Shown here: positions 1 to 5,150 of the stretch, piece after piece
Layout: every line of letters starts with the position of its first letter
Numbering within the stretch: the stretch's first letter is position 1
NCBI GenBank assembly: GCA_937916075.1
Contig: CALGHW010000050.1
Coordinates: 1 to 5,150 of the forward strand
Direction: 5' to 3'
From: an uncultured Prevotella sp.
GTDB lineage: Bacteria > Bacteroidota > Bacteroidia > Bacteroidales > Bacteroidaceae
DNA: 5,150 nt
Made by a program: the position numbers and the translations under genes
The notes under the pieces: model-generated
What the model was told of the DNA's origin: nothing
The model's database searches: none
The model's input: the letters and a program-made list of their open reading frames with translations, nothing else

Positions 1-25
1 AGAAGAGTTCTTCAGAGTTTATTCT

Positions 26-33
26 TAATTTTG
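26..33 (+). promoter_or_regulatory. Possible upstream -7 promoter element
   Basis: TAATTTTG fits the Bacteroidetes -7 consensus TAnnTTTG and is followed by CA, as is common in this phylum. The matching -33 TTTG would lie at or before the window edge and is not seen in positions 1-10, so the box is only half supported. If active, it would give GH3 a second, longer leader that contains the palindrome at 82-103. Nothing coding is recognised in positions 1-81. Confidence 0.25.
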
Positions 34-81
34 CACTTGCTGGTTGACTCTATATAGTACTTTCATAGGCGGAGAAGCCAT

Positions 82-103
82 AAAATGAATCCGGATTCAT
101 TTT
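82..103. repeat. 22-bp perfect palindrome beside the GH3 promoter
   Basis: The arm AAAATGAATCC (82-92) is followed directly by its exact reverse complement (93-103) with no spacer. The right end runs into the -33 TTTG at 101-104. Position and perfect dyad symmetry suit an operator for a dimeric regulator that would block RNA polymerase. A terminator of an upstream gene is less likely, because the stem is AT-rich and only four T residues follow. The symmetry is seen directly; the operator role is inference. Confidence 0.55.
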
Positions 104-131
104 GTCATATCGCTCATTTGCACTACCTTTG
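101..131 (+). promoter_or_regulatory. Bacteroidetes-type promoter of the GH3 gene
   Basis: TTTG at 101-104 and TACCTTTG at 124-131 are separated by 19 bases, which is the canonical Bacteroidetes primary sigma arrangement (TTTG at -33, TAnnTTTG at -7). Transcription should start near 136-139, giving a leader of under 20 bases before the ATG at 156. No Shine-Dalgarno sequence is present, as is normal for the phylum. This promoter also rules out the in-frame TTG at 102 as the gene start. Confidence 0.8.
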
Positions 132-147
132 CACCTTATAGATAAAG

Positions 148-159
148 ATGCATCAATGA
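148..159 (+). other. Three-codon upstream ORF overlapping the GH3 start
   Basis: ATG CAT CAA TGA lies in the short predicted leader. Its stop overlaps the GH3 start codon in an ATGA junction. Such an overlap can allow re-initiation or translational coupling. A similar but shorter arrangement occurs before the nuclease gene (1859-1867). The sequence is certain; any function is inference and chance is quite possible. Confidence 0.25.
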
Positions 160-1664
160 GCATAACAGGAATAGTAAAAAAGGTTTTTGAGCCGCGCCAG
201 CGAGAACTGGAGCGGCATATTAGTGAAGGCGAGACCCTGCAGCGTCAGGTGCTGACCCGCCTGTTGGACAAGGCAAAGGATACGGAGTACGGGCGCAACC
301 ACCTCTTCGGGGCCTCACGGGGCTATGACGACTTTGTCAAGAATGTGCCCGTCAACAGTTATGAGGAGCTCAAGGGCGACATCGACCGCATGCGCCATGG
401 CGAGCGCGACGTGCTCTGGCCGGGACGGGTGAGATGGTATGCCAAGTCGAGCGGCACCACCAATGACAAGAGCAAGTTTATACCCGTCAGCACCGACGGA
501 CTGCAGCATATCCACTATCAGGGCGGCAAGGATTGCGTGGCCCTCTATCTGCGCAACAATCCCCAAAGCCGACTCTTCGACGGCCGCAGCCTGATACTCG
601 GCGGCAGCCACTCGCCCAACTATAACTTGACAGACAGTCTGGTGGGCGACTTGAGCGCCATCCTGATAGAAAACATCAATCCGCTGGCCAACCTGGTGCG
701 CGTGCCCAAGAAGCAGACGGCCCTGCTGTCGGACTTCGAGGTGAAGCGCGACCGGATAGCCCGCGAGACGATGAACAAGAATGTGACCAATATCAGCGGT
801 GTGCCCTCGTGGATGCTGTCCGTGTTGAGCCGCGTGATGGAGCTCACGGGCAAGGAGCATCTGGAGGAGGTGTGGCCCAATCTGGAGGTGTTTTTCCACG
901 GCGGTGTGGCCTTCACGCCCTACCGCAAACAGTATGAGCAGCTTATCACGTCGCCCCGGATGCACTATATGGAGACCTACAATGCCAGCGAGGGATTCTT
1001 CGGCTTGCAGGATGACCCGGCCGACCGCTCCATGCTGCTGATGCTCGACTATGACGTGTTCTATGAGTTTATCCCGATGGACGAGTTCGGACAGGAACAT
1101 CCCACGGTGGTCCCCCTGTGGGGCGTGAAGAAGGACACTAACTATGCCATGGTCATCTCCACCTCATGCGGACTGTGGCGCTACATCCTGGGCGACACGG
1201 TGAAGTTCACCTCGGTCAATCCATACAAGTTTGTCATCACCGGCCGCACCAAGCACTTCATCAACGCCTTCGGCGAGGAGCTTATCGTGGACAATGCCGA
1301 GCGTGGCCTGGCCTATGCCTGCATGAAGACGGGGGCCGAGGTGTCGGAGTATACGGCCGCCCCGGTGTTTATGGACGGCAAGGGCAAGTGCCGCCACCAG
1401 TGGCTCATCGAGTTTGCCCGTGAGCCGGCCGACCTCCACGAGTTTGCCCGTCTGCTCGACGAGCACCTCCAGGAGCTCAACAGCGACTATGAGGCCAAGC
1501 GCTACAAGGACATCACCCTGCAGCACCTCGAGATTATCAAGGCTCGTACAGGCCTGTTCAACGACTGGCTCAAGGCCAAGGGCAAGTTGGGCGGACAGCA
1601 CAAGGTGCCCCGCCTGAGCAACAGCCGCGACATCATCGACCAACTGCTGAAGATGAACGGTTGA
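156..1664 (+). CDS. GH3 auxin-responsive promoter family protein (acyl-adenylating amidosynthetase-like)
   Basis: This is a 502-residue cytoplasmic enzyme of the GH3 branch of the ANL adenylating superfamily. Plant members activate a carboxylate (indole-3-acetate, jasmonate) with ATP and join it to an amino acid; the substrate of the Bacteroidetes members is not known to me. Visible motifs in order are the phosphate-binding SSGTTNDKSKFIP (residues 98-110), the HGG and METYNASEG segments (248-250, 272-280; Y275, E279), LWRYILGDTVKF (340-351) with Asp347, GRTKHFINAFGEEL (363-376), and a C-terminal GGQHKVPRL (479-487) whose Lys483 matches the conserved basic position of the family. Length is normal and all motifs are intact, so the gene should be functional. 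The ATG at 156 is chosen because the in-frame TTG at 102 lies inside the promoter. There is no signal peptide. A terminator follows directly, so the gene is probably monocistronic. Family confidence is high; substrate is unknown. Confidence 0.93.
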   Translation: MSITGIVKKVFEPRQRELERHISEGETLQRQVLTRLLDKAKDTEYGRNHLFGASRGYDDFVKNVPVNSYEELKGDIDRMRHGERDVLWPGRVRWYAKSSGTTNDKSKFIPVSTDGLQHIHYQGGKDCVALYLRNNPQSRLFDGRSLILGGSHSPNYNLTDSLVGDLSAILIENINPLANLVRVPKKQTALLSDFEVKRDRIARETMNKNVTNISGVPSWMLSVLSRVMELTGKEHLEEVWPNLEVFFHGGVAFTPYRKQYEQLITSPRMHYMETYNASEGFFGLQDDPADRSMLLMLDYDVFYEFIPMDEFGQEHPTVVPLWGVKKDTNYAMVISTSCGLWRYILGDTVKFTSVNPYKFVITGRTKHFINAFGEELIVDNAERGLAYACMKTGAEVSEYTAAPVFMDGKGKCRHQWLIEFAREPADLHEFARLLDEHLQELNSDYEAKRYKDITLQHLEIIKARTGLFNDWLKAKGKLGGQHKVPRLSNSRDIIDQLLKMNG

Positions 1665-1715
1665 GCGGGGGCTGTACAGGTCTTCCCCTAAAAGACCCTC
1701 CCGCACCAGTTTTTT
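1665..1715 (+). terminator. Bipartite hairpin terminator after GH3
   Basis: Beginning right after the GH3 stop, an outer stem GCGGGGG (1665-1671) pairs with CTCCCGC (1698-1704, one G-U pair). An inner stem GGTCTT (1679-1684) pairs with AAGACC (1692-1697) around a 7-base loop. A 7-base one-sided bulge separates the two. Five bases later comes a run of six T (1710-1715). GC-rich stem plus T-run fits a Rho-independent terminator that separates GH3 from the downstream genes. Confidence 0.7.
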
Positions 1716-1719
1716 ATAT

Positions 1720-1815
1720 ATGATAGTAAACCCCAGACACGAAAATGTTAATCAAAGATTTGTTTCTGAGACTGATGCCCTTGCTGCCGTTCGCATCAAA
1801 GAACTCAAAAAATAA
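1720..1815 (+). CDS. Possible 31-codon ORF of unknown function
   Basis: ATG at 1720 opens a 31-residue frame ending in TAA (1813-1815) followed at once by TAG. The product begins MIVNPRHENVNQRF and ends in a lysine-rich VRIKELKK. The second half (roughly residues 14-31, SETDALAAVRIKELKK in part) has protein-like composition and could be one amphipathic helix. The frame is the same as that of the nuclease gene downstream, but three stop codons lie between them. No promoter or ribosome site is visible and the terminator hairpin ends just before it. I do not recognise it. It may be a real small protein, the remnant of a gene lost when the nuclease gene arrived, or chance. Confidence 0.25.
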   Translation: MIVNPRHENVNQRFVSETDALAAVRIKELKK

Positions 1816-1835
1816 TAGATGATCATGATAAACAT

Positions 1836-1843
1836 TATATTTG
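1836..1843 (+). promoter_or_regulatory. -7 promoter element of the nuclease gene
   Basis: TATATTTG matches the Bacteroidetes -7 consensus TAnnTTTG and lies 23 bases before the ATG at 1867, leaving a leader of about 18 bases. No good TTTG is present about 19 bases upstream (1813-1816 reads TAAT), so the -33 element is poor and the promoter may be weak or activator-dependent. It is probably also the main promoter for the lipoprotein gene. Confidence 0.5.
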
Positions 1844-1858
1844 TGGCGTAAATAAAGA

Positions 1859-1867
1859 ATGGAATAA
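1859..1867 (+). other. Two-codon upstream ORF touching the nuclease start
   Basis: ATG GAA TAA ends on the A of the nuclease ATG, forming a TAATG stop-start junction. It lies in the predicted leader, immediately upstream. It may help re-initiation at the main start or may be chance. The reading is certain; the role is speculative. Confidence 0.2.
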
Positions 1868-3009
1868 TGGCAAAGAAAGATATTGACATATCTGTCCTTC
1901 ATGATGATAGCGACTATAAGGACTGGCTTGTAGAACTCAAAGAACGTTTTTATAGCCATCGCCTCAAAGCATCGTGTGCCACCAATGAATATTTGTTGGA
2001 TTTCTATTGGAAGCTGGGTCGAGATATCGAAGCCAAACAATATACCAATACATACGGCTCTGGTTTTTACAAGAATCTCAGTCAGGACTTGAAGAAAGAA
2101 ATGCCTGGAGTAAAGGGCTTCTCGCCAACTAACTTGAAATATATGAGCTATCTTTATAAGCTCTATGCTCCATTGCTGTCAAAGAGTCAGCAAGCAGTGG
2201 AAAAATTTACGGATGGCTTATATGATGCAGATATTCAGCAAGTTGTAGGACATAAGCAAAATCGTCCGCAGTCTGCGGACGATTTCAAATTGCTTTTTCT
2301 CATTCCTTGGGACCATCATCGCCGTATCATAGATAAATGCAAAGGCGACATGAACAAGGCCTTGTTTTTTGTAAAAAAGACTTGGGAGAACAATTGGGGA
2401 CGTGATGCTTTGCTCAACTGGCTTGACACCGACTTGTATGAACGTGCCGGCAAGGCAATCACCAACTTCCAATCTACACTTCCTGCCGTACAGAGTGATT
2501 TGGCGCAACAATTGACCAAAGACCCTTACCAGTTGGATTTTCTTAATTTAAGGGAACAATATGATGAGCGTGAGATAGAGGATGAGTTGGTGAACAACGT
2601 GACCCGTTTCTTGTTGGAACTTGGAAAGGGTTTTTCCTATATGGGCAGGCAATTCCGCTTGGAAGTAGGTCGGCAGGAGTTCTTCCCCGACTTGCTGTTT
2701 TATAATGCTCACCTCCATGCATATGTGGTCATAGAACTAAAAGCTCAATCTTTCCATCCATCGTTCTTGGGACAATTGAGCTTCTATGTTTCTGCCATCA
2801 ACCATCAGTTCAAGACCGATGTCGACAACCCTACCATCGGCTTGCTCATTTGCAAGGACAAGGATAATGTGGTGGCGAAATATGCATTGGAGTCATACAA
2901 GGAGCCAATGGGTATATCGGAATACCAACTGTCTAAACTTTTCCCGAAAAACTTCAATTCTTCCATGCCGACTATCGAGGAATTGGAAAAGGGATTGAAA
3001 GATAATTGA
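1867..3009 (+). CDS. DUF1016/YhcG-family PDDEXK nuclease domain protein
   Basis: This is a complete 380-residue protein. The N-terminal half (about 18-200) is the helical DUF1016 N-terminal domain, with YWKLGRDI (47-54), SQDLKKEMPGVKGFSPTNLKYM (within 72-93) and IPWDHHRRIIDK (146-157). The C-terminal half (about 220-365) is the restriction-endonuclease-like domain, with GRQFRLEVGRQEFFPDLLFY (260-279) and VVIELKAQSF (287-296). The putative catalytic set is E271, D275, E290 and K292, with Q303 as a further conserved position. IGLLICK (324-330) and the MGISEYQL segment also fit the family. Known members are often found in type I restriction operons or genomic islands; their exact activity is unsettled. 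Here there is no hsdM, hsdS or hsdR neighbour. GC content is visibly lower than in both flanking genes, which suggests later acquisition. All motifs are intact, so it is probably an active DNA-acting enzyme in the cytoplasm. Family confidence is high; role as defence or repair gene is inference. Confidence 0.93.
   Translation: MAKKDIDISVLHDDSDYKDWLVELKERFYSHRLKASCATNEYLLDFYWKLGRDIEAKQYTNTYGSGFYKNLSQDLKKEMPGVKGFSPTNLKYMSYLYKLYAPLLSKSQQAVEKFTDGLYDADIQQVVGHKQNRPQSADDFKLLFLIPWDHHRRIIDKCKGDMNKALFFVKKTWENNWGRDALLNWLDTDLYERAGKAITNFQSTLPAVQSDLAQQLTKDPYQLDFLNLREQYDEREIEDELVNNVTRFLLELGKGFSYMGRQFRLEVGRQEFFPDLLFYNAHLHAYVVIELKAQSFHPSFLGQLSFYVSAINHQFKTDVDNPTIGLLICKDKDNVVAKYALESYKEPMGISEYQLSKLFPKNFNSSMPTIEELEKGLKDN
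2254..2298 (+). other. Strong hairpin with T-run inside the nuclease gene
   Basis: AAATCGTCCGCA (2259-2270) is followed by a 3-base loop GTC and its exact 12-base reverse complement (2274-2285). AAGCAA (2254-2259) can also pair with TTGCTT (2290-2295) across a one-sided bulge. T residues follow to 2298. The resulting RNA resembles an intragenic terminator or attenuator. It encodes about residues 131-140, in a linker between the helical segments of DUF1016_N. Regulation is inference; the inverted repeat is seen directly. Confidence 0.6.
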
Positions 3010-3031
3010 AAATAACGAATTTATTGATTAT

Positions 3032-5056
3032 ATGGAGAGAATCAAAGAGATATTCCGGACACTGGCACACCTCGTGCGGCCTCTCGCAGCCTGGGGCAAG
3101 CCTCAGTCCTTACCATGCGGATGGCAGGTGGCCTTCTTGCTGCTGCCCCTTCTGCTTTTAGGCGCCTGTGCGCGGATGGGCAATCCCGACGGCGGATGGT
3201 ATGACGACACGCCCCCGCGCATCGTCAGCACCTCGCCGGCCGACAAGGCCACGGGAGTGACCGGCCGCCGGGTGAGCATCAACTTCGACGAGTATATACA
3301 GATAGAGGACGCCAGCAACAAGGTGGTGGTGTCACCGCCACAGCTGGAGACTCCTGAAATCAAGGCCAGCGGCAAGCGTATCCTCGTGGAACTGAAGGAC
3401 TCGCTCAAGCCAAACACCACCTATACCATCGACTTCTCGGACGCCATCACCGACAACAACGAGGGCAACCCGCTGGGCAACTATACCTACAGCTTCTCAA
3501 CCGGACCGGAGATAGACACGCTCGAGGTGTCGGGCTATGTGCTCGACGCCAGCAACCTGGAGCCTGTCAAAGGCATCCTCGTGGGCCTTTATGCCGACTT
3601 GTCGGACACGGCCTTCACCACCCAGCCGCTCTTGCGGGTGGCCCGCACCGACGGGCGTGGACGCTTTATCGTCAAGGGCGTGGCCCCCGGCACTTACCGC
3701 GCCTACGCCTTGCAGGATGCCGACGGCAACTACCGCTATTCGCAAAAGGGCGAGATGGTGGCCTACAGCCATGAGCAGTTTGTGCCGCGGTGTCGTCCCG
3801 ATATCCGCCAGGACACCATCTGGCGCGACTCGCTGCGCATCGACTCCATCATGCGCGTGCCCTATACCCACTTCCTGCCCGACGACATCGTGCTCCGGGC
3901 CTTTACCGCCACGCTCACCGACCGCTATCTGGTCAAGACCGAGCGTGCCACGCCCGAGCGCATCGGGCTCTTCTTCAGCTATGGCAGTACCGAGCTGCCC
4001 AAGCTCCGTGGTCTCAACTTCGACGAGCGTGACGCCTTTATCACCGAGCCGAGCGAACGGCTCGACACGGTGTATTACTGGCTTCGCGACACGGCCTTGG
4101 TCAACCAGGACACCTTGCGCATGGAGGCCACCTATCTCATGACCGACTCTACGGGTCAGCTCGTCAGCCGGACCGACACGCTGGAGTGCCTGGCCAGGAC
4201 TCCTTATGCCAAGCGCCTGAAAGACAAGGAGAAGGAGATTGAGCAGTGGACCAAGAAGATGGAGCGGGCCAAGAAGAAGGGGGAGCCTTATGACTCCGTC
4301 ATGCCCCAGCCCGCCCTGGAGCCCAAATACAATATTCCCACGTCGATGGCTCCCGACAACAATGTGGTCATCGAGCTGCCCACTCCGCTGGCCCGGCTCG
4401 ACACGGCCGCCTTCCACCTGTATGCCAAGCATGACTCGCTGTGGTATCGCTCGCGCCTGCTGGTAGACACCGTGGCGGGGCGTCAGCGCCAGTTCTGTGT
4501 GCGTGCCGAGTGGCGGCCGGGCGTGGAGTATAGTCTGGAGATAGACTCCGCTGCCTTTGTCGATATCTATGGCCTGGCCTCACGCGCCTTCAAGCAGGGA
4601 TTGCGGGTCAAGGCGGACGACGCCTTCAGCTCGCTGACGGTACAGTTGGGTGGTGTGCCCGACTCGGTTCCGCTGGTCGTGCAGCTGCTCAACGGCTCTG
4701 ACGCCGTGGTCAAGCAGGTGGTGGCCAGTGGCGGCACGGCCGACTTCTTCTATGTGTCACCGGGAACTTATTATCTGCGGGCTTTCGCCGACGCCAACCG
4801 AAATGGCCTTTGGGACACGGGCGACTATGATGCCGACAGGCAGCCCGAGACGGTGTATTACTACAACCGGCGGGTGGAGTGTAAGGCCCGGTGGGATGTG
4901 ACCACCTCCTGGAACCTCACGGCCCTGCCGGCCTATAGCCAGAAGCCGGCGGACATCACCAAGCAGAAGCCCGACCAGGAGAAGAAGCTGCGCAACCGCA
5001 ACGCTGACCGGGCCAGCCAGTTGGGACTGCCCGCAAGCAGTATTCCTAAAAAATAA
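3032..5056 (+). CDS. Ig-like (SbsA/Big_5-type) domain lipoprotein
   Basis: This 674-residue envelope lipoprotein starts with a long signal peptide whose hydrophobic stretch (34-43) ends in the lipobox LGAC, making Cys46 the lipidated N-terminus. Residues about 56-157 form an Ig-like domain of the SbsA/Big_5 kind (TPPRIVSTSP, FDEYIQIED, LKPNTTYTIDFSDAITDNNEGN). Residues about 163-245 form a prealbumin-like beta domain with VAPGTYRAYALQDADGN. A second copy of this motif, VSPGTYYLRAFADANRNG, occurs at 575-592, followed by an EF-hand-like spacing (D587, N589, N591, G592, D595, D598). A lysine/glutamate-rich helical stretch lies at 391-418, and the C-terminus (635-674) is basic and polar. The family is typical of Bacteroidetes and its function is not known; a structural or scaffolding role at the outer membrane or periplasm is inferred. 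The gene begins 22 bases after the nuclease gene with no promoter seen. The start is taken as the ATG at 3032, because the only nearby in-frame alternative (GTG at 3128) would remove the positively charged region. Confidence 0.85.
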   Translation: MERIKEIFRTLAHLVRPLAAWGKPQSLPCGWQVAFLLLPLLLLGACARMGNPDGGWYDDTPPRIVSTSPADKATGVTGRRVSINFDEYIQIEDASNKVVVSPPQLETPEIKASGKRILVELKDSLKPNTTYTIDFSDAITDNNEGNPLGNYTYSFSTGPEIDTLEVSGYVLDASNLEPVKGILVGLYADLSDTAFTTQPLLRVARTDGRGRFIVKGVAPGTYRAYALQDADGNYRYSQKGEMVAYSHEQFVPRCRPDIRQDTIWRDSLRIDSIMRVPYTHFLPDDIVLRAFTATLTDRYLVKTERATPERIGLFFSYGSTELPKLRGLNFDERDAFITEPSERLDTVYYWLRDTALVNQDTLRMEATYLMTDSTGQLVSRTDTLECLARTPYAKRLKDKEKEIEQWTKKMERAKKKGEPYDSVMPQPALEPKYNIPTSMAPDNNVVIELPTPLARLDTAAFHLYAKHDSLWYRSRLLVDTVAGRQRQFCVRAEWRPGVEYSLEIDSAAFVDIYGLASRAFKQGLRVKADDAFSSLTVQLGGVPDSVPLVVQLLNGSDAVVKQVVASGGTADFFYVSPGTYYLRAFADANRNGLWDTGDYDADRQPETVYYYNRRVECKARWDVTTSWNLTALPAYSQKPADITKQKPDQEKKLRNRNADRASQLGLPASSIPKK

Positions 5057-5090
5057 GGAAGGCATATACAAACTAAAAAACATAACGCTT

Positions 5091-5150
5091 ATGAAACTGA
5101 AAACTTTGATTGTCGGCCTGTTGATGATGGTGGGTCTTGTGCCTGCCTCA
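5091..5150 (+). CDS. Exported protein, 5' end only (possibly DUF3108 family)
   Basis: ATG at 5091 opens a frame that runs to the window edge, giving 20 codons. It begins MKLKTLIVGLLMMVG, a lysine-containing n-region followed by a hydrophobic core, and ends in VPAS, so a Sec signal peptide close to cleavage is likely. No cysteine is present so far. The gene follows the lipoprotein gene by 34 bases without a terminator and is probably in the same operon. From memory of Bacteroidales gene order, an outer-membrane-associated DUF3108 protein often follows the Ig-like gene; nothing in these 20 residues proves that. Confidence 0.65.
   Translation, partial: MKLKTLIVGLLMMVGLVPAS

Noticed and set aside
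44..58. TTGACT and TATAGT resembling a sigma70 promoter
   Set aside because: Only three bases separate the two hexamers, and Bacteroidetes primary promoters use TTTG/TAnnTTTG.
102..155. In-frame TTG start extending GH3 by 18 residues
   Set aside because: The codon lies in the -33 element of a strong promoter, so it would be upstream of the transcript; the extension also has no resemblance to GH3 N-termini.
315..1100. Long minus-strand open frame opposite GH3
   Set aside because: It is antisense to a gene with clear family motifs; the product is low-complexity in style (rich in H, V, L, G) and arises from the GC-biased third positions of the real gene.
1409..1451. 13-bp direct repeat CGAGTTTGCCCGT with a 30-bp period in GH3
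   Set aside because: Both copies encode EFAR at positions where the family usually has similar residues, so it reflects ordinary protein sequence and codon bias, not a recent duplication.
1714..2040. Minus-strand open frame across the intergenic gap and the nuclease 5' end
   Set aside because: More than half is antisense to the conserved DUF1016 N-terminus, the product has no recognisable motif, and no promoter is seen on that strand.
1716..3031. Target-site duplications or inverted ends around the nuclease gene
   Set aside because: AT-rich stretches on both sides look alike (TATATATG, TTATATGG), but no exact repeat longer than a few bases is found, so no mobile element boundary is claimed.
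3497..4432. 311-codon minus-strand open frame opposite the lipoprotein gene
   Set aside because: It is the shadow of a high-GC coding sequence and no domain is recognisable.
4067..4862. 13-bp repeat ACGGTGTATTACT in the lipoprotein gene (4067-4079 and 4850-4862)
   Set aside because: It encodes TVYY in two different contexts; a short match with shared codon preference is the simpler explanation.
5056..5062. AGGAAGG as a Shine-Dalgarno site for the last gene
   Set aside because: It is about 28 bases upstream of the ATG at 5091, too far to act, and the phylum makes little use of such sites.

Overview
The window looks like a piece of a Bacteroidales chromosome, probably Prevotellaceae or a close relative. 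The grounds are promoter elements of the Bacteroidetes type (TTTG, 19 bases, TAnnTTTG), genes without Shine-Dalgarno sequences at the usual distance, a lipoprotein of a Bacteroidetes-typical Ig-like family, and a bacterial GH3 protein of the kind widespread in this phylum. The genus is inferred from recalled protein style and is not certain. All genes are on the + strand.

Layout. Positions 1-155 are a regulatory region: a weak upstream -7 candidate (26-33), a 22-bp perfect palindrome (82-103) and a textbook Bacteroidetes promoter (101-131). Positions 156-1664 encode a full-length GH3-family acyl-adenylate/amidosynthetase-like enzyme, followed by a bipartite terminator hairpin with a T-run (1665-1715). 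Positions 1716-1866 hold a possible 31-codon ORF and a -7 box. Positions 1867-3009 encode a complete DUF1016/YhcG-type PDDEXK nuclease. Positions 3032-5056 encode a large Ig-like lipoprotein of the cell envelope. Positions 5091-5150 begin a further exported protein, cut by the window end.

How the genes fit together. GH3 appears to be its own transcription unit. The nuclease gene, the lipoprotein gene and the cut-off gene are spaced 22 and 34 bases apart with no visible terminator or promoter between them, so they are probably co-transcribed from the promoter in front of the nuclease gene. The nuclease gene is clearly less GC-rich in sampled lines (about 38-47 percent) than its neighbours (about 50-65 percent). 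It has a defence or mobile-type function and sits between two housekeeping-like Bacteroidales genes, so it is best read as an acquired solitary gene, not as part of a recognisable multi-gene system.

No tRNA, rRNA, CRISPR array, insertion sequence or complete new multi-gene system is visible. The most notable non-coding signals are the palindrome abutting the GH3 promoter, a strong hairpin inside the nuclease coding sequence, and two tiny upstream ORFs whose stops overlap the start codons of GH3 and of the nuclease.
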